A stretch of 64,000 nucleotides of DNA from Lachnospiraceae bacterium (GTDB lineage: Bacteria > Bacillota > Clostridia > Lachnospirales > Lachnospiraceae), in the NCBI GenBank assembly GCA_018053995.1, contig JAGPKJ010000003.1:1-64000 (forward strand), in the 5' to 3' direction. Shown piece after piece: positions 19,087 to 27,237 of the stretch. Each line of letters opens with the position of its first letter. Within the stretch, counting starts at the first letter, position 1. The notes below the pieces were generated by a model. That model was given only the letters and a program-made list of their open reading frames with translations. It did not search any database and was not told the DNA's origin. A program made the translations under genes and the position numbers.

Positions 19087-19951
19087 CTTTTGACCTGCCT
19101 TTCCTCGTCTTGCGCTTCTTTGTGTCCTCAGTCTTTTTATTCTGTATAGACTGAAGTTTTTCCTTAAGTCCATCCGCGTTCAGATCACGTGAAAGTTCTC
19201 CATGATATGCACAGCTGACATGACCGGTCTCCTCTGACACGATAACAGTGAGAGAATCTGTCAGTTCGGAGATTCCTACTCCGGCACGGTGTCTCGTCCC
19301 AAGCTCCTTGCTGAGTTTTCTGTTATCCGAAAGCGGCAGATAACATGTCGCAGAAGTGATCCTATCCCCATGTATGATAACAGCACCATCGTGAAGTGGT
19401 GTATTATGTTCAAATATATTGATAAGGAGCTGACTTGAAACGACAGCATCTATATCGATTCCTGTTCTCTCGTATTCGGCGAGTGATTGTGTCTGTTCAA
19501 TAACTATGAGCGCACCTGTACGCACTTTGCTCATCTCGATGCTCGCTCTCACTATCTCATTTACCGTGTGATCTGAAAAAATGCCTTCGTCAGTCGTCGG
19601 CTTTATACTTGGGAACCACGCAGAAAAGAAGTTCTTTCTGCCAAGCGTCTCAAGTGCTTCCCTGAGTTCAGGCTGAAGAACTACTACAATAGCGATAACG
19701 GCAATACTGAATACGCTCTTTACTATCCATAATATCGTCGTCATATTAAAAATCGCAGCAACAAGAATAAAGATCAGTATGACTACTAATCCTTTGAACA
19801 ATGACCATGCTTTTGTATCCTTGATCCACGCGAGAATGTTATAGACAAGGAATGCTATGATCAGGATCTCTGCGATATCCGTCCATCTTATCGTCGGCAT
19901 ATGCAGATTTCCCAAATATGTATTTATCGTTGTGCTGATTCGCGATAACAT
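19076..19951 (-). CDS. cdaA: Diadenylate cyclase CdaA
   Basis: CdaA makes the second messenger cyclic di-AMP from two ATP, controlling potassium, osmolytes and wall homeostasis. The 291-residue protein has about three N-terminal membrane helices (residues about 28-45, 52-70 and 74-92) and a DAC domain with the catalytic DGA at residues 188-190 and RHR at 220-222. The C-terminal tail is very basic. It leads cdaR and glmM. The preceding gene, two bases before its start, encodes an uncharacterised membrane protein. Confidence 0.96.
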   Translation of the reverse strand: MLSRISTTINTYLGNLHMPTIRWTDIAEILIIAFLVYNILAWIKDTKAWSLFKGLVVILIFILVAAIFNMTTILWIVKSVFSIAVIAIVVVLQPELREALETLGRKNFFSAWFPSIKPTTDEGIFSDHTVNEIVRASIEMSKVRTGALIVIEQTQSLAEYERTGIDIDAVVSSQLLINIFEHNTPLHDGAVIIHGDRITSATCYLPLSDNRKLSKELGTRHRAGVGISELTDSLTVIVSEETGHVSCAYHGELSRDLNADGLKEKLQSIQNKKTEDTKKRKTRKGRSKDVA

Positions 19952-19953
19952 TA

Positions 19954-20901
19954 TCAGTTCCTGCTTCTTTCACGCCTCTGCGAATTTATTTTCTTTACCT
20001 TCTTCTCTGGTTCCGAAAGGGTCACCTTCGGTACTGCTTTTACATAATAATAATATTCATCATCTTCAAACTGAACCTTCTCAGTTCTTGCATAATCAAC
20101 ATTGAACCTGAAAAGCTGTATCACTATCGCTGCTGCAGCTCCCACAAGTGATCCCAGGATTATAGCCGCGATCGACAGGTCTGTATCCATCATAAGCTCA
20201 CTCAAAAGCAGTATCATGATATCTACAAGTGTACCGGCAAGTATCGCGATAGACCATGCATGATCGATCGACAGACGGCGCAGTGTATATACGAGAACTA
20301 TCGTGACCGCAAATGCGATTATCAGAAGTATCATCGATTTGCTTCCAAATGCTCCGTTTATAACATTCTTTATCTTTCCTGCCGACTTATCATCCGTCAC
20401 ATTCGACAGCATGTCGGCGCTCTTTGGTGCATAGTCAAGCATATAGTAAGAAACGATACCGCAGCACACCGGAACAGTTGTTGCAGGTGTCCCTATCAGA
20501 CCTGCTGAAACCGGTACTGCATAAGGAATCCTGAGTGCAAAGCAGATAGGTGTAAGGAGCAGTGCCATAGTATCTTTGGGTGAAAATCTAAAATACAAAA
20601 GGAACATGAGCAGAAAAACAGCTCCAACAACTACGGAGTATTCCATGCTTATCGAATAGACATGAAGCAGTGCAGATATAGCTGCTGCGAATATCTCAAA
20701 ATTCCATGGCATAAATGAACATATAAGAGATACAACAAGTCTTATCGGAATCTTGTCAAACTTTGGTGATACTCCAAGCTTTGAACTGATAAGCGAAAGG
20801 CTGATCATCGCCAGGATAAATTTCATTATCGGGACAACATACGCCTCATTCTTCGAGTAAAACATCTTCAGTTTTTGTTTCATTTCAAGTATAACAGTCA
20901 T
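19954..20901 (-). CDS. Uncharacterised multi-spanning membrane protein beside cdaA
   Basis: I do not recognise a named family. From the ATG at 20901 (GGAG six bases upstream; a less likely ATG is at 20919) the protein has about 315 residues and roughly seven or eight membrane segments, with a Gly/Pro-rich stretch (AGLIGTPATTVPVCCG) mid-protein. A cytoplasmic tail of about 45 residues contains EDDEYYYYVKAVPKV and ends in a basic cluster. The gene begins just after the stop of a small two-helix membrane protein and ends two bases before cdaA, so the three are probably one unit. A link to cyclic di-AMP or wall physiology is only suggested by position. Confidence 0.75.
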   Translation of the reverse strand: MTVILEMKQKLKMFYSKNEAYVVPIMKFILAMISLSLISSKLGVSPKFDKIPIRLVVSLICSFMPWNFEIFAAAISALLHVYSISMEYSVVVGAVFLLMFLLYFRFSPKDTMALLLTPICFALRIPYAVPVSAGLIGTPATTVPVCCGIVSYYMLDYAPKSADMLSNVTDDKSAGKIKNVINGAFGSKSMILLIIAFAVTIVLVYTLRRLSIDHAWSIAILAGTLVDIMILLLSELMMDTDLSIAAIILGSLVGAAAAIVIQLFRFNVDYARTEKVQFEDDEYYYYVKAVPKVTLSEPEKKVKKINSQRRERSRN

Positions 20902-20915
20902 TATGATCTCCAGAT

Positions 20916-21305
20916 TCATTCTTCTCTATACATCTCAGCCAGTTCCTTCAGGTCACGGCTATATGCATGAACATTTTTTTTAGCTTTCTTGTATCTTATC
21001 TGACCTATTACAAACGATATCACAACATAAACAAGTACAAAAAGAAGGTATTTAAACAATATACTCTTTCCATATCCCGCAAGATCCTTGCTGTATATTC
21101 CTACCATCACATCCTCAAGTCCATAAAAAAGCTTGAGTCCTACAATAATGCAAAAAGAGAGTGTGGCACATACTATAGATTTTATGATCTGCCAGCTTAT
21201 ATAATCACTCTTGAAATAACTGAATATATCAAGATCTCTCTTTCCTTTTCTTTTCTCATATATCGCCATCTCTGTCATAAGCGATATCTTATCTTCGTTT
21301 AACAT
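20916..21305 (-). CDS. Small two-helix membrane protein of unknown function
   Basis: The 129-residue protein has a charged N-terminus, two hydrophobic segments (about residues 39-58 and 81-101) and a charged, helical C-terminus (KKAKKNVHAYSRDLKELAEMYREE). GGAG stands five bases before the ATG. No family is recognised. It ends inside the upstream region of the larger membrane-protein gene, giving tight coupling, and follows the yvyF-like gene by 33 bases. Confidence 0.7.
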   Translation of the reverse strand: MLNEDKISLMTEMAIYEKRKGKRDLDIFSYFKSDYISWQIIKSIVCATLSFCIIVGLKLFYGLEDVMVGIYSKDLAGYGKSILFKYLLFVLVYVVISFVIGQIRYKKAKKNVHAYSRDLKELAEMYREE

Positions 21306-21338
21306 ATTATCTCCGTTCCCGCTTCCTGATGACTATTA

Positions 21339-21746
21339 TCATGAATCGAGGAATCTCATCTTAGGGCTTGTATGTGTGTCTTTCTTCACCGGCTTCGGAA
21401 TCTCGGGCTTCTGATACGTATTACCAAGCTTTGATGCCATCTCTGCCTTGCATTTTGCACAATAACGTCCTGTTCTTATCATGGCTCCACAATTTTCACA
21501 TGGTATACCAAGATCTGAATCGGTTGAAAATTCCAGACGCTCCTCGCGGATCCACTGCTGTATCTGGCTTACTTCAACTTCACATTCTTTAGCTATCTGT
21601 GGAATATTAGCAGAATGATTCTCAGATATATATTTTTTTACTTCCTGAAATTTCTCTTCTTGTTTTTTCTGACAGTCCGGACATATCGTCGGTCCCATTA
21701 CGTAATTAAAGATCCTGCCGCATTTTCTGCAATTTCTGATATCCAT
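21339..21746 (-). CDS. yvyF: Flagellar operon protein, YvyF/TIGR03826 type
   Basis: The 135-residue protein has an N-terminal zinc ribbon (CRKCGRIFNYVMGPTICPDC), a helix-turn-helix-like middle (IPQIAKECEVEVSQIQQWIREERL) and a second Cys cluster (CENCGAMIRTGRYCAKC). This layout fits the TIGR03826 family; B. subtilis YvyF lies between comF and flgM. Here it follows comFC, the same neighbourhood. GGAGGAATTATC is the ribosome-binding site. Its precise role in flagellar assembly or regulation is not established. Confidence 0.85.
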   Translation of the reverse strand: MDIRNCRKCGRIFNYVMGPTICPDCQKKQEEKFQEVKKYISENHSANIPQIAKECEVEVSQIQQWIREERLEFSTDSDLGIPCENCGAMIRTGRYCAKCKAEMASKLGNTYQKPEIPKPVKKDTHTSPKMRFLDS

Positions 21747-21783
21747 GATAATTCCTCCATCTGCTGAATGGTATTAATATGCT

Positions 21784-22509
21784 TTACATTCCTTTGCCTA
21801 TAGACAATGTAATGAAATATATTTTTTTCACTCCGGCATCTTTCGCACACTGTGCAACATTATCGATCGTACTGCCCGTAGTATATATATCGTCTATAAT
21901 AACAATCGTATTTAATTTTACATCATCATGTATGATTTTGAAAGCCTTTTTCAAATTTTTCTGGCGTTCAGCAGGTTCAAGTTCCTTTTGTGGTGCAGTC
22001 TTTCGGCACCTCGATATCCAGTCTGTATATACCGGTATATCTATTCTTTTTCCAATCGCTTTTGCAAGAACATCCGACTGATTATACCCTCGCTCTCTTC
22101 GTCTTGATTCATGTATCGGAACCGGTATGAGCGCATCAGGCTTCCACGATAATATCACTTTGCCAAGCATCTCCGATATCCTGTCTCCATAATACTCGGC
22201 ATATTCCTGCCGTCCTTTATACTTGAATGCATATACAGAGCTGCATATGCTCCTGTATTCGAACAACGATCTTCCAGAATCAAAAACGTGACGACGGACT
22301 GTGCAGTCATGACATAGCTCTTTCTCGTCTGAATCAAGACTTTTCCCGCATTTCATGCAAAAAGGAGAACAGATATATCTTACATCTGATTCACACTCAG
22401 GACATATCAGTTCACCTGATGGTCTGACCGGTCTGTCGCAGACAGGACAGCGTCTTGGGAAAAGCAGATCTGCTGCTTTCCCATAGACTCTTTTCATGAT
22501 CTTTATCAT
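21784..22509 (-). CDS. comFC: ComF family phosphoribosyltransferase-like protein
   Basis: ComFC is needed for DNA uptake in naturally competent bacteria and is widespread outside them. The 241-residue protein has an N-terminal zinc finger with paired cysteines (CPVCDRPV, CPEC, CMKCGK, CHDC) and a C-terminal type I phosphoribosyltransferase domain with the PRPP loop TIVIIDDIYTTGSTIDNVA. It lies between recD2 and the yvyF-like gene. ComFA is not adjacent. Confidence 0.93.
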   Translation of the reverse strand: MIKIMKRVYGKAADLLFPRRCPVCDRPVRPSGELICPECESDVRYICSPFCMKCGKSLDSDEKELCHDCTVRRHVFDSGRSLFEYRSICSSVYAFKYKGRQEYAEYYGDRISEMLGKVILSWKPDALIPVPIHESRRRERGYNQSDVLAKAIGKRIDIPVYTDWISRCRKTAPQKELEPAERQKNLKKAFKIIHDDVKLNTIVIIDDIYTTGSTIDNVAQCAKDAGVKKIYFITLSIGKGM

Positions 22510-22578
22510 ATTTTTCTTCCTTTACTGATTGCTGAAGTCGGATCGAATGATCCATAAAACTACCGGATAATTCCGTGA

Positions 22579-24816
22579 TCACTTAATGGAATCATCCAGA
22601 GCATAGATTTCTTTGATATCATCACAAAGCCCTGTATATCGCGCATTTGAGCTCACATTGTCTATCATGCCGTTTACAGTCTCTCTGCTTCCGAGAATCA
22701 TAACGCATTTTTTTGCTCTGGTTATCGCAGTATACAGCAGGTTTCTCGTCATAAGGACCTGAGGTCCGGAAAGCAGCGGAAGAATCACTACCGGATATTC
22801 GCTTCCCTGTGATTTATGTATAGTTATCGCATACGCCAGTTCTATCTCGTCAAGCTTCGCATATGGATATTTTGAACATTTATGTTCATCAAACTCCACC
22901 GTGATCTCAGACTCATATGTATCTATCTTTCGGATTATTCCAATATCGCCATTGAATACACCGGTACCTCGGTCAACGACTGTATCATATTCTCCCTTTA
23001 TCTCCCATTCGATCTGATAGTCATTTCGATTCTGCATAACCTTATCGCCTTCGCGAAACATGACATTACCATCAAATTCTTTCTTTATGCCATCCGGTGG
23101 ATTAAGGTAATTCTGAAGTATCCCGTTCAGAGTCTCTACGCCAAGGCTGCCCTTTCGCATAGGTGTCAGTATCTGCACATCATATGGATCGATTGAATAA
23201 TACTTTGGGATACTCTTTGATGCCATATATACAATATGCTTATAAATGACATTGACGTCATTTCTCTCCATGAAAAAGAAATCATCGCTCTTGTTGTCAA
23301 GTTTTATCGCTTCTCCGTGATTTATACGATGAGCATTATTCACGATGTCACTATCTCCGGTCTGGCGAAAAATATTTTCCAGAGTAACAAGTGGCATCCT
23401 TCCGCTGCTGATTATATCTTTCAGCACCTGTCCCGGACCCACTGATGGGAGCTGGTCTGCATCCCCAACGAGTACAAGTCTTGTTCCGGGCATTATCGCC
23501 CGCAGCAGTGACTGCATCAGGAATATATCGACCATGGACGTTTCGTCGATAATTATCACATCTGCTTCAAGCGGCGTATTCTCGTTCCTGCCGAATCGTA
23601 TGGTGCTGTCTTCACCAGTAGAATCCCCGGCAACCTCCAGGAGCCTGTGAATAGTTTTTGCTTCATATCCGGTAGCTTCTGTCATTCTTTTTGCGGCGCG
23701 TCCGGTTGGCGCTGCCAGCATTACGTCAAGTCCTTCTGATACATAATAGCTGATCAGGATACGGACTGTTGTCGTTTTACCGGTTCCCGGTCCGCCCGTA
23801 AGTATAAGCACACCATTTCGTATGCTCTCTCTAAGTGCTTTTTTTTGAAGATCATCTATCGGTATTCCAAATTCTTTCTCTATTGATGAAAGTCTCGCAT
23901 CGACCCTTTCATTTGCCGTATCACTATCAGCAGTATGTATATCGAGATCATGGAGCATCCGCGCACATCCCAGCTCAGCGCTGTAGTAAAGCGGACTATA
24001 CACCCGGCATTCCGCTTCATGCTGCTTTATTATCACCTTATGATCGATAGCAAGGCTGCGCAGTCCTTCTTCTACATCATCTGCACTTGCACCCAAAAGT
24101 ACTGACGAATCAGAGATAAGCAATTCTTTTGGAAGGTAACAGTTTCCTTCACTTCCGGCTTCCGACAGCACATATAATATGCCGCTGGCAATCCTGAATG
24201 GATTGTTTTTCTTCATACCTGCTCTTACTGCTATTTCATCTGCGGTGCGAAATCCGATGCCTGAAATGTCATCGGCAAGCTGATAGGGATTATCCCTAAG
24301 AATATTATATATATCCTGACCATATCGTTTAAAGATACGTATGCCCATTTCATTTGAGATCCCATACTGCTGCAGGAATGTCATTGCTTTTCGTGTGTCG
24401 CGTTTCTCAAACACACGTGTCCCAATCTCCTGTGCCATCCGCATACTGATCCCACGAACTTCAGAAAGACGTTCAGGTTCTTCATCGATGACTTTGAACG
24501 TTTCACTTCCAAACTGCTTTACTATCCTTTTAGCGAGCGCTTCGCCGATTCCTTTTATCGCTCCCGATCCAAGGTATCTCTCTATCTCAATCTCTGTATC
24601 CGGCACAGATGACCGGATTGCATTCACGCTGAACTGGTCATAGTATTTCGGATGAACGGTCGTCTCTCCATCGACTTCTATGGTCTCACCAGGACTGACT
24701 GTTCCAACATTACCCGCACACTTGACCTCGTCGTCGGCTGTAATGAGAGTAAAGACTGTGTATCCGCTTTCAGCCGTATATATTATCTGTCCTACATATC
24801 CTTTCAGTGTCTGCAT
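22579..24816 (-). CDS. recD2: ATP-dependent DNA helicase RecD2
   Basis: RecD2 is a 5'-3' superfamily 1B helicase not tied to RecBC, involved in replication-fork and repair processes. The 745-residue protein has an N-terminal OB-like domain and helix-hairpin-helix repeats (GIGEALAKRIVKQFG, VRGISMRMAQEIG). The motor has Walker A LTGGPGTGKTTTVRIL, motif II IIIDETSMVD, motif III VGDADQLPSVGPGQVL and C-terminal HKSQGSEYPVV and AITRAKK. The first in-frame codon is TTG at 24819, but ATG at 24816 overlaps the TGA of the rod-binding gene, giving translational coupling. The combination with a flagellar gene is a feature of many clostridia. Confidence 0.95.
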   Translation of the reverse strand: MQTLKGYVGQIIYTAESGYTVFTLITADDEVKCAGNVGTVSPGETIEVDGETTVHPKYYDQFSVNAIRSSVPDTEIEIERYLGSGAIKGIGEALAKRIVKQFGSETFKVIDEEPERLSEVRGISMRMAQEIGTRVFEKRDTRKAMTFLQQYGISNEMGIRIFKRYGQDIYNILRDNPYQLADDISGIGFRTADEIAVRAGMKKNNPFRIASGILYVLSEAGSEGNCYLPKELLISDSSVLLGASADDVEEGLRSLAIDHKVIIKQHEAECRVYSPLYYSAELGCARMLHDLDIHTADSDTANERVDARLSSIEKEFGIPIDDLQKKALRESIRNGVLILTGGPGTGKTTTVRILISYYVSEGLDVMLAAPTGRAAKRMTEATGYEAKTIHRLLEVAGDSTGEDSTIRFGRNENTPLEADVIIIDETSMVDIFLMQSLLRAIMPGTRLVLVGDADQLPSVGPGQVLKDIISSGRMPLVTLENIFRQTGDSDIVNNAHRINHGEAIKLDNKSDDFFFMERNDVNVIYKHIVYMASKSIPKYYSIDPYDVQILTPMRKGSLGVETLNGILQNYLNPPDGIKKEFDGNVMFREGDKVMQNRNDYQIEWEIKGEYDTVVDRGTGVFNGDIGIIRKIDTYESEITVEFDEHKCSKYPYAKLDEIELAYAITIHKSQGSEYPVVILPLLSGPQVLMTRNLLYTAITRAKKCVMILGSRETVNGMIDNVSSNARYTGLCDDIKEIYALDDSIK

Positions 24817-25214
24817 CAATCTTCTATGTTGTAATTCCTCTTAAGCTGATCGTAAAGTGACTGTGCCAAACTATTTGGTCCCTCTGTGACAGACTCTGAT
24901 GATATCTCCTCTATCGTGCTGTCCATAAAAAGATTGACCATGTTCATTCCATAATCGCTCGAACTGTCATCTCCAAAAGTGGTCGAGGTTTTTTTCATCT
25001 CTTTATATACCTGTTCCCACAGATAAGATTCGAACTGTTTGCAGGCTCCCATAAGCTGATCTGATTGCGCTTTTTTCTCTTCTTCTGTCTTGTCCGTGGA
25101 ATCGGCAGCAGATGAGGCAACACTGTTTATTGTTGTTTTTGCCTTGTCAGCCTGAGCTGTTGAAGATGCATTATCTATAATAGCTGAGTACCCCGATAAA
25201 CTGTCAAGTGCCAT
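24816..25214 (-). CDS. flgJ: Flagellar rod-binding protein, FlgJ N-domain type
   Basis: The 132-residue protein has the rod-binding domain pattern QLMGACKQFESYLWEQVYKEMKK followed by MNMVNLFMDSTIEEISSE and SLAQSLYDQLKRNY. It has no muramidase domain, as usual for short FlgJ-like proteins of Gram-positive bacteria. AAAGGAG precedes the ATG. It would help assemble or cap the flagellar rod. Its stop overlaps the recD2 start, and upstream it is separated from the rod/hook genes by tandem repeats. Confidence 0.85.
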   Translation of the reverse strand: MALDSLSGYSAIIDNASSTAQADKAKTTINSVASSAADSTDKTEEEKKAQSDQLMGACKQFESYLWEQVYKEMKKTSTTFGDDSSSDYGMNMVNLFMDSTIEEISSESVTEGPNSLAQSLYDQLKRNYNIED

Positions 25215-25541
25215 ATGGACTCCTTTCGAAAAAAATTTCCTTATGATACGAATTGCTGCGTTCCCTTCGGGAACTCCCGCAATTCCATAAGCTCATGCTG
25301 TGTTTATGAGATGATACGAATTGCTGCGTTCCCTTCGGGAACTCCCGCAATTCCATAAGCTCATGCTGTGTTTATGAGATGATACGAATTGCTGCGTTCC
25401 CTTCGGGAACTCCCGCAATTCTCCGTCCATTCGGAATCCGCTGATTTGCTGCGCAAATCGCTTCTTCCTCATGTCCGGAACGTTCATAAAGTCTGCCTGC
25501 TTTTCATGCAAGCATGAACGCAGTCATACTTTCGAACTGTA
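25215..25541. other. Repeat-filled gap in the flagellar cluster
   Basis: This 327-base region between the second rod/hook gene and the flgJ-like gene is mostly 68-bp tandem repeat (listed separately), followed by another short palindrome (GATTTGCTGCGCAAATC at 25441-25457). It holds no believable gene; a 72-codon frame through it is an effect of the repeats. Confidence 0.75.
25245..25420. repeat. 68-bp tandem repeat, 2.6 copies, with internal hairpin
   Basis: Two identical 68-bp units (25245-25312 and 25313-25380) and the first 40 bases of a third (25381-25420) lie head to tail. Each unit contains an imperfect hairpin: GAATTGC and GCAATTC flank GTTCC-CTTCG-GGAAC, capped by a UUCG-type loop. 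A second short inverted repeat (CATAA/TTATG) follows. The structure resembles REP-like palindromic elements rather than a gene or CRISPR. Confidence 0.95.
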
Positions 25542-26360
25542 TCATCTCTTTAGGTTGTTAGCTTCGTCCATCATTGTGTCGGTCGTTGTGATGACTTTGG
25601 AGTTCATCTCGTATGCACGCTGTGCAACGATAAGATTTACCATCTCATTTGCAACCTGTACGTTTGATCCCTCAAGGTATCCGCTCGCGATCTTACTCTT
25701 TTCTACCTTGTCACTTGTTGCTTCGTTGATAGCCTTGCCACTCGCAGCCGTAGCCTTGTATAAGCTATCGCCTTTTCTCTCAAGACCTGCCGGGTTCTGG
25801 AACTGTGAAAGTCCGATTGTCTTTCCGGTCGACTGTGGATTACCATCACTGTCAGGATAACATACCGTTCCATCACTTGTTATCGTAAGCTTGCTTGTCA
25901 TATATGAAGAATTGAATGTGATTCGCTGTCCCTTCTGATCAAGTACCGGAAGTCCGTCTGAATTAGTAAGGACGACACCGTTTGAACCGTTCATCGCCCA
26001 TGTAAAGTCACCATTACGCGTATAAAATGTCTCGTCATCTTCTCCCTTGACTGAGAAAAATCCTTTTCCTTCTATCGCAAATGCAGTACTGCTCTCGGAC
26101 GCGATCATATTTCCCTGCGTAAATATTGAATTTATCGAAGAATTTCTCGTTCCAAGACCTACCTGTGACGTAACAGGAACAGGATCTCCATTTGCCGTAG
26201 TTGTCTTTGTCTGAAGGCTCTGATAAAGAAGTGACTTAAATTCTGATTCCTGCGCCTTATACCCTGTTGTATTCACGTTAGCAAGGTTATTTGCTATCGT
26301 ATCAACATTAGTCTGCTGAGCATTCATTCCGGTCGCTCCGGTCCATAGACTTCTTACCAT
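25542..26360 (-). CDS. flhP: Flagellar hook-basal body protein, FlhP/FlgG type
   Basis: The 272-residue protein has the N-terminal basal-body rod motif (MVRSLWTGATGMNAQQTNVDTIANNLANVNTTGYK), the D1 beta-rich middle and the C-terminal SNVQVANEMVNLIVAQRAYEMNSKVI segment of flagellar rod and hook proteins. GTG at 26369 is possible, but ATG at 26360 has AGGAGG eight bases upstream. Order mbl-flhO-flhP matches B. subtilis, and I name it on that basis; FlgG is the general family name. It is exported by the flagellar type III system to form the distal rod. Confidence 0.9.
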   Translation of the reverse strand: MVRSLWTGATGMNAQQTNVDTIANNLANVNTTGYKAQESEFKSLLYQSLQTKTTTANGDPVPVTSQVGLGTRNSSINSIFTQGNMIASESSTAFAIEGKGFFSVKGEDDETFYTRNGDFTWAMNGSNGVVLTNSDGLPVLDQKGQRITFNSSYMTSKLTITSDGTVCYPDSDGNPQSTGKTIGLSQFQNPAGLERKGDSLYKATAASGKAINEATSDKVEKSKIASGYLEGSNVQVANEMVNLIVAQRAYEMNSKVITTTDTMMDEANNLKR

Positions 26361-26420
26361 ACTAGACACCTCCTGGTTTTAACACTTGGCTACGATTTTA
26401 GTCATTCACCCTGATTAATA

Positions 26421-27206
26421 TCACTGAACTCTTCCAACATCATTCACAGTCTTATCAAGTGAACTGTCAAATGTTGTTATCAGTTTCTGATTGGCTTCAT
26501 ACTGCCTCTGAATTGATATCATGCTTACCATTTCGTCAACTACAGAAATATTTGATGACTCAAGATAGCCTTGACGCACCTGTGCTCCCTCTGCATCAAC
26601 AGCTTTTGTGTCTTCACTTTTAGGCTGATATAAATTCTCGCCATATTTTTCGAGCTGGGTATAATCTTCGAAATCCTTGATCCCGATAGTAGCCACCTGA
26701 CTGCCATCCTGATAGATACTGCCGTCTGATGCAATGGAAGAATCCAATGCAGTATCGAGCTTGATATGTTTTCCGTTGGTATCCAACACAAAATCACCAT
26801 CCTGTGTTGTCAGATATCCGTCTGACGTGACAGTAAAATTGCCATCACGCGTATACTTTACAGAAGTTTCATCTGCTTTGTTCTTATATTCGATCGCGAA
26901 AAATCCGTTGCCGGTCAGTGCAAGATCATACTGATTTCCTGTCGTCTTTACAGCACCTTCCTTGAAATCAGTATAATTATTTCCGATCTTGACTCCGGGC
27001 ATCATAGTTCCAATACGTCTGGCAGTGTTAGGTGCTTCCGACGTATCTTTTATCTTATCCGCAAAAACAGTCTGGAACGACTCACTCGTCGTTCCCTCTT
27101 TCTTATATCCATTTGTCGCCGCATTAGCAAGATTATTGGCAAGAACATCCATACGGTGCTGTTCATTGAGCATACCCGTATATGCAGTATATAATCCTTT
27201 TACCAT
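26421..27206 (-). CDS. flhO: Flagellar hook-basal body protein, FlhO/FlgF type
   Basis: The 261-residue protein shares the same fold as its neighbour: MVKGLYTAYTGMLNEQHRMDVLANNLANAATNGYKKEG at the N-terminus, GNGFFAIEYK in the middle, and SNISVVDEMVSMISIQRQYEANQKLI at the C-terminus. AAAGGTG precedes the ATG. It is the upstream partner of the FlhP-type gene and directly follows mreB/mbl. It is likely a proximal rod component exported by the flagellar apparatus. Confidence 0.9.
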   Translation of the reverse strand: MVKGLYTAYTGMLNEQHRMDVLANNLANAATNGYKKEGTTSESFQTVFADKIKDTSEAPNTARRIGTMMPGVKIGNNYTDFKEGAVKTTGNQYDLALTGNGFFAIEYKNKADETSVKYTRDGNFTVTSDGYLTTQDGDFVLDTNGKHIKLDTALDSSIASDGSIYQDGSQVATIGIKDFEDYTQLEKYGENLYQPKSEDTKAVDAEGAQVRQGYLESSNISVVDEMVSMISIQRQYEANQKLITTFDSSLDKTVNDVGRVQ

Positions 27207-27237
27207 AATCTACACCTTTCTCGCATGCAGCCTTCCG

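Noticed and set aside
25245..25420. Tandem repeats as a possible CRISPR array
   Set aside because: Units are contiguous with no variable spacers, and there are no cas genes in the window.
25293..25511. 72-codon open frame across the 68-bp repeats on the minus strand
   Set aside because: Its sequence is just the translation of the repeat and nearby palindromes, with no family match and no ribosome-binding site.
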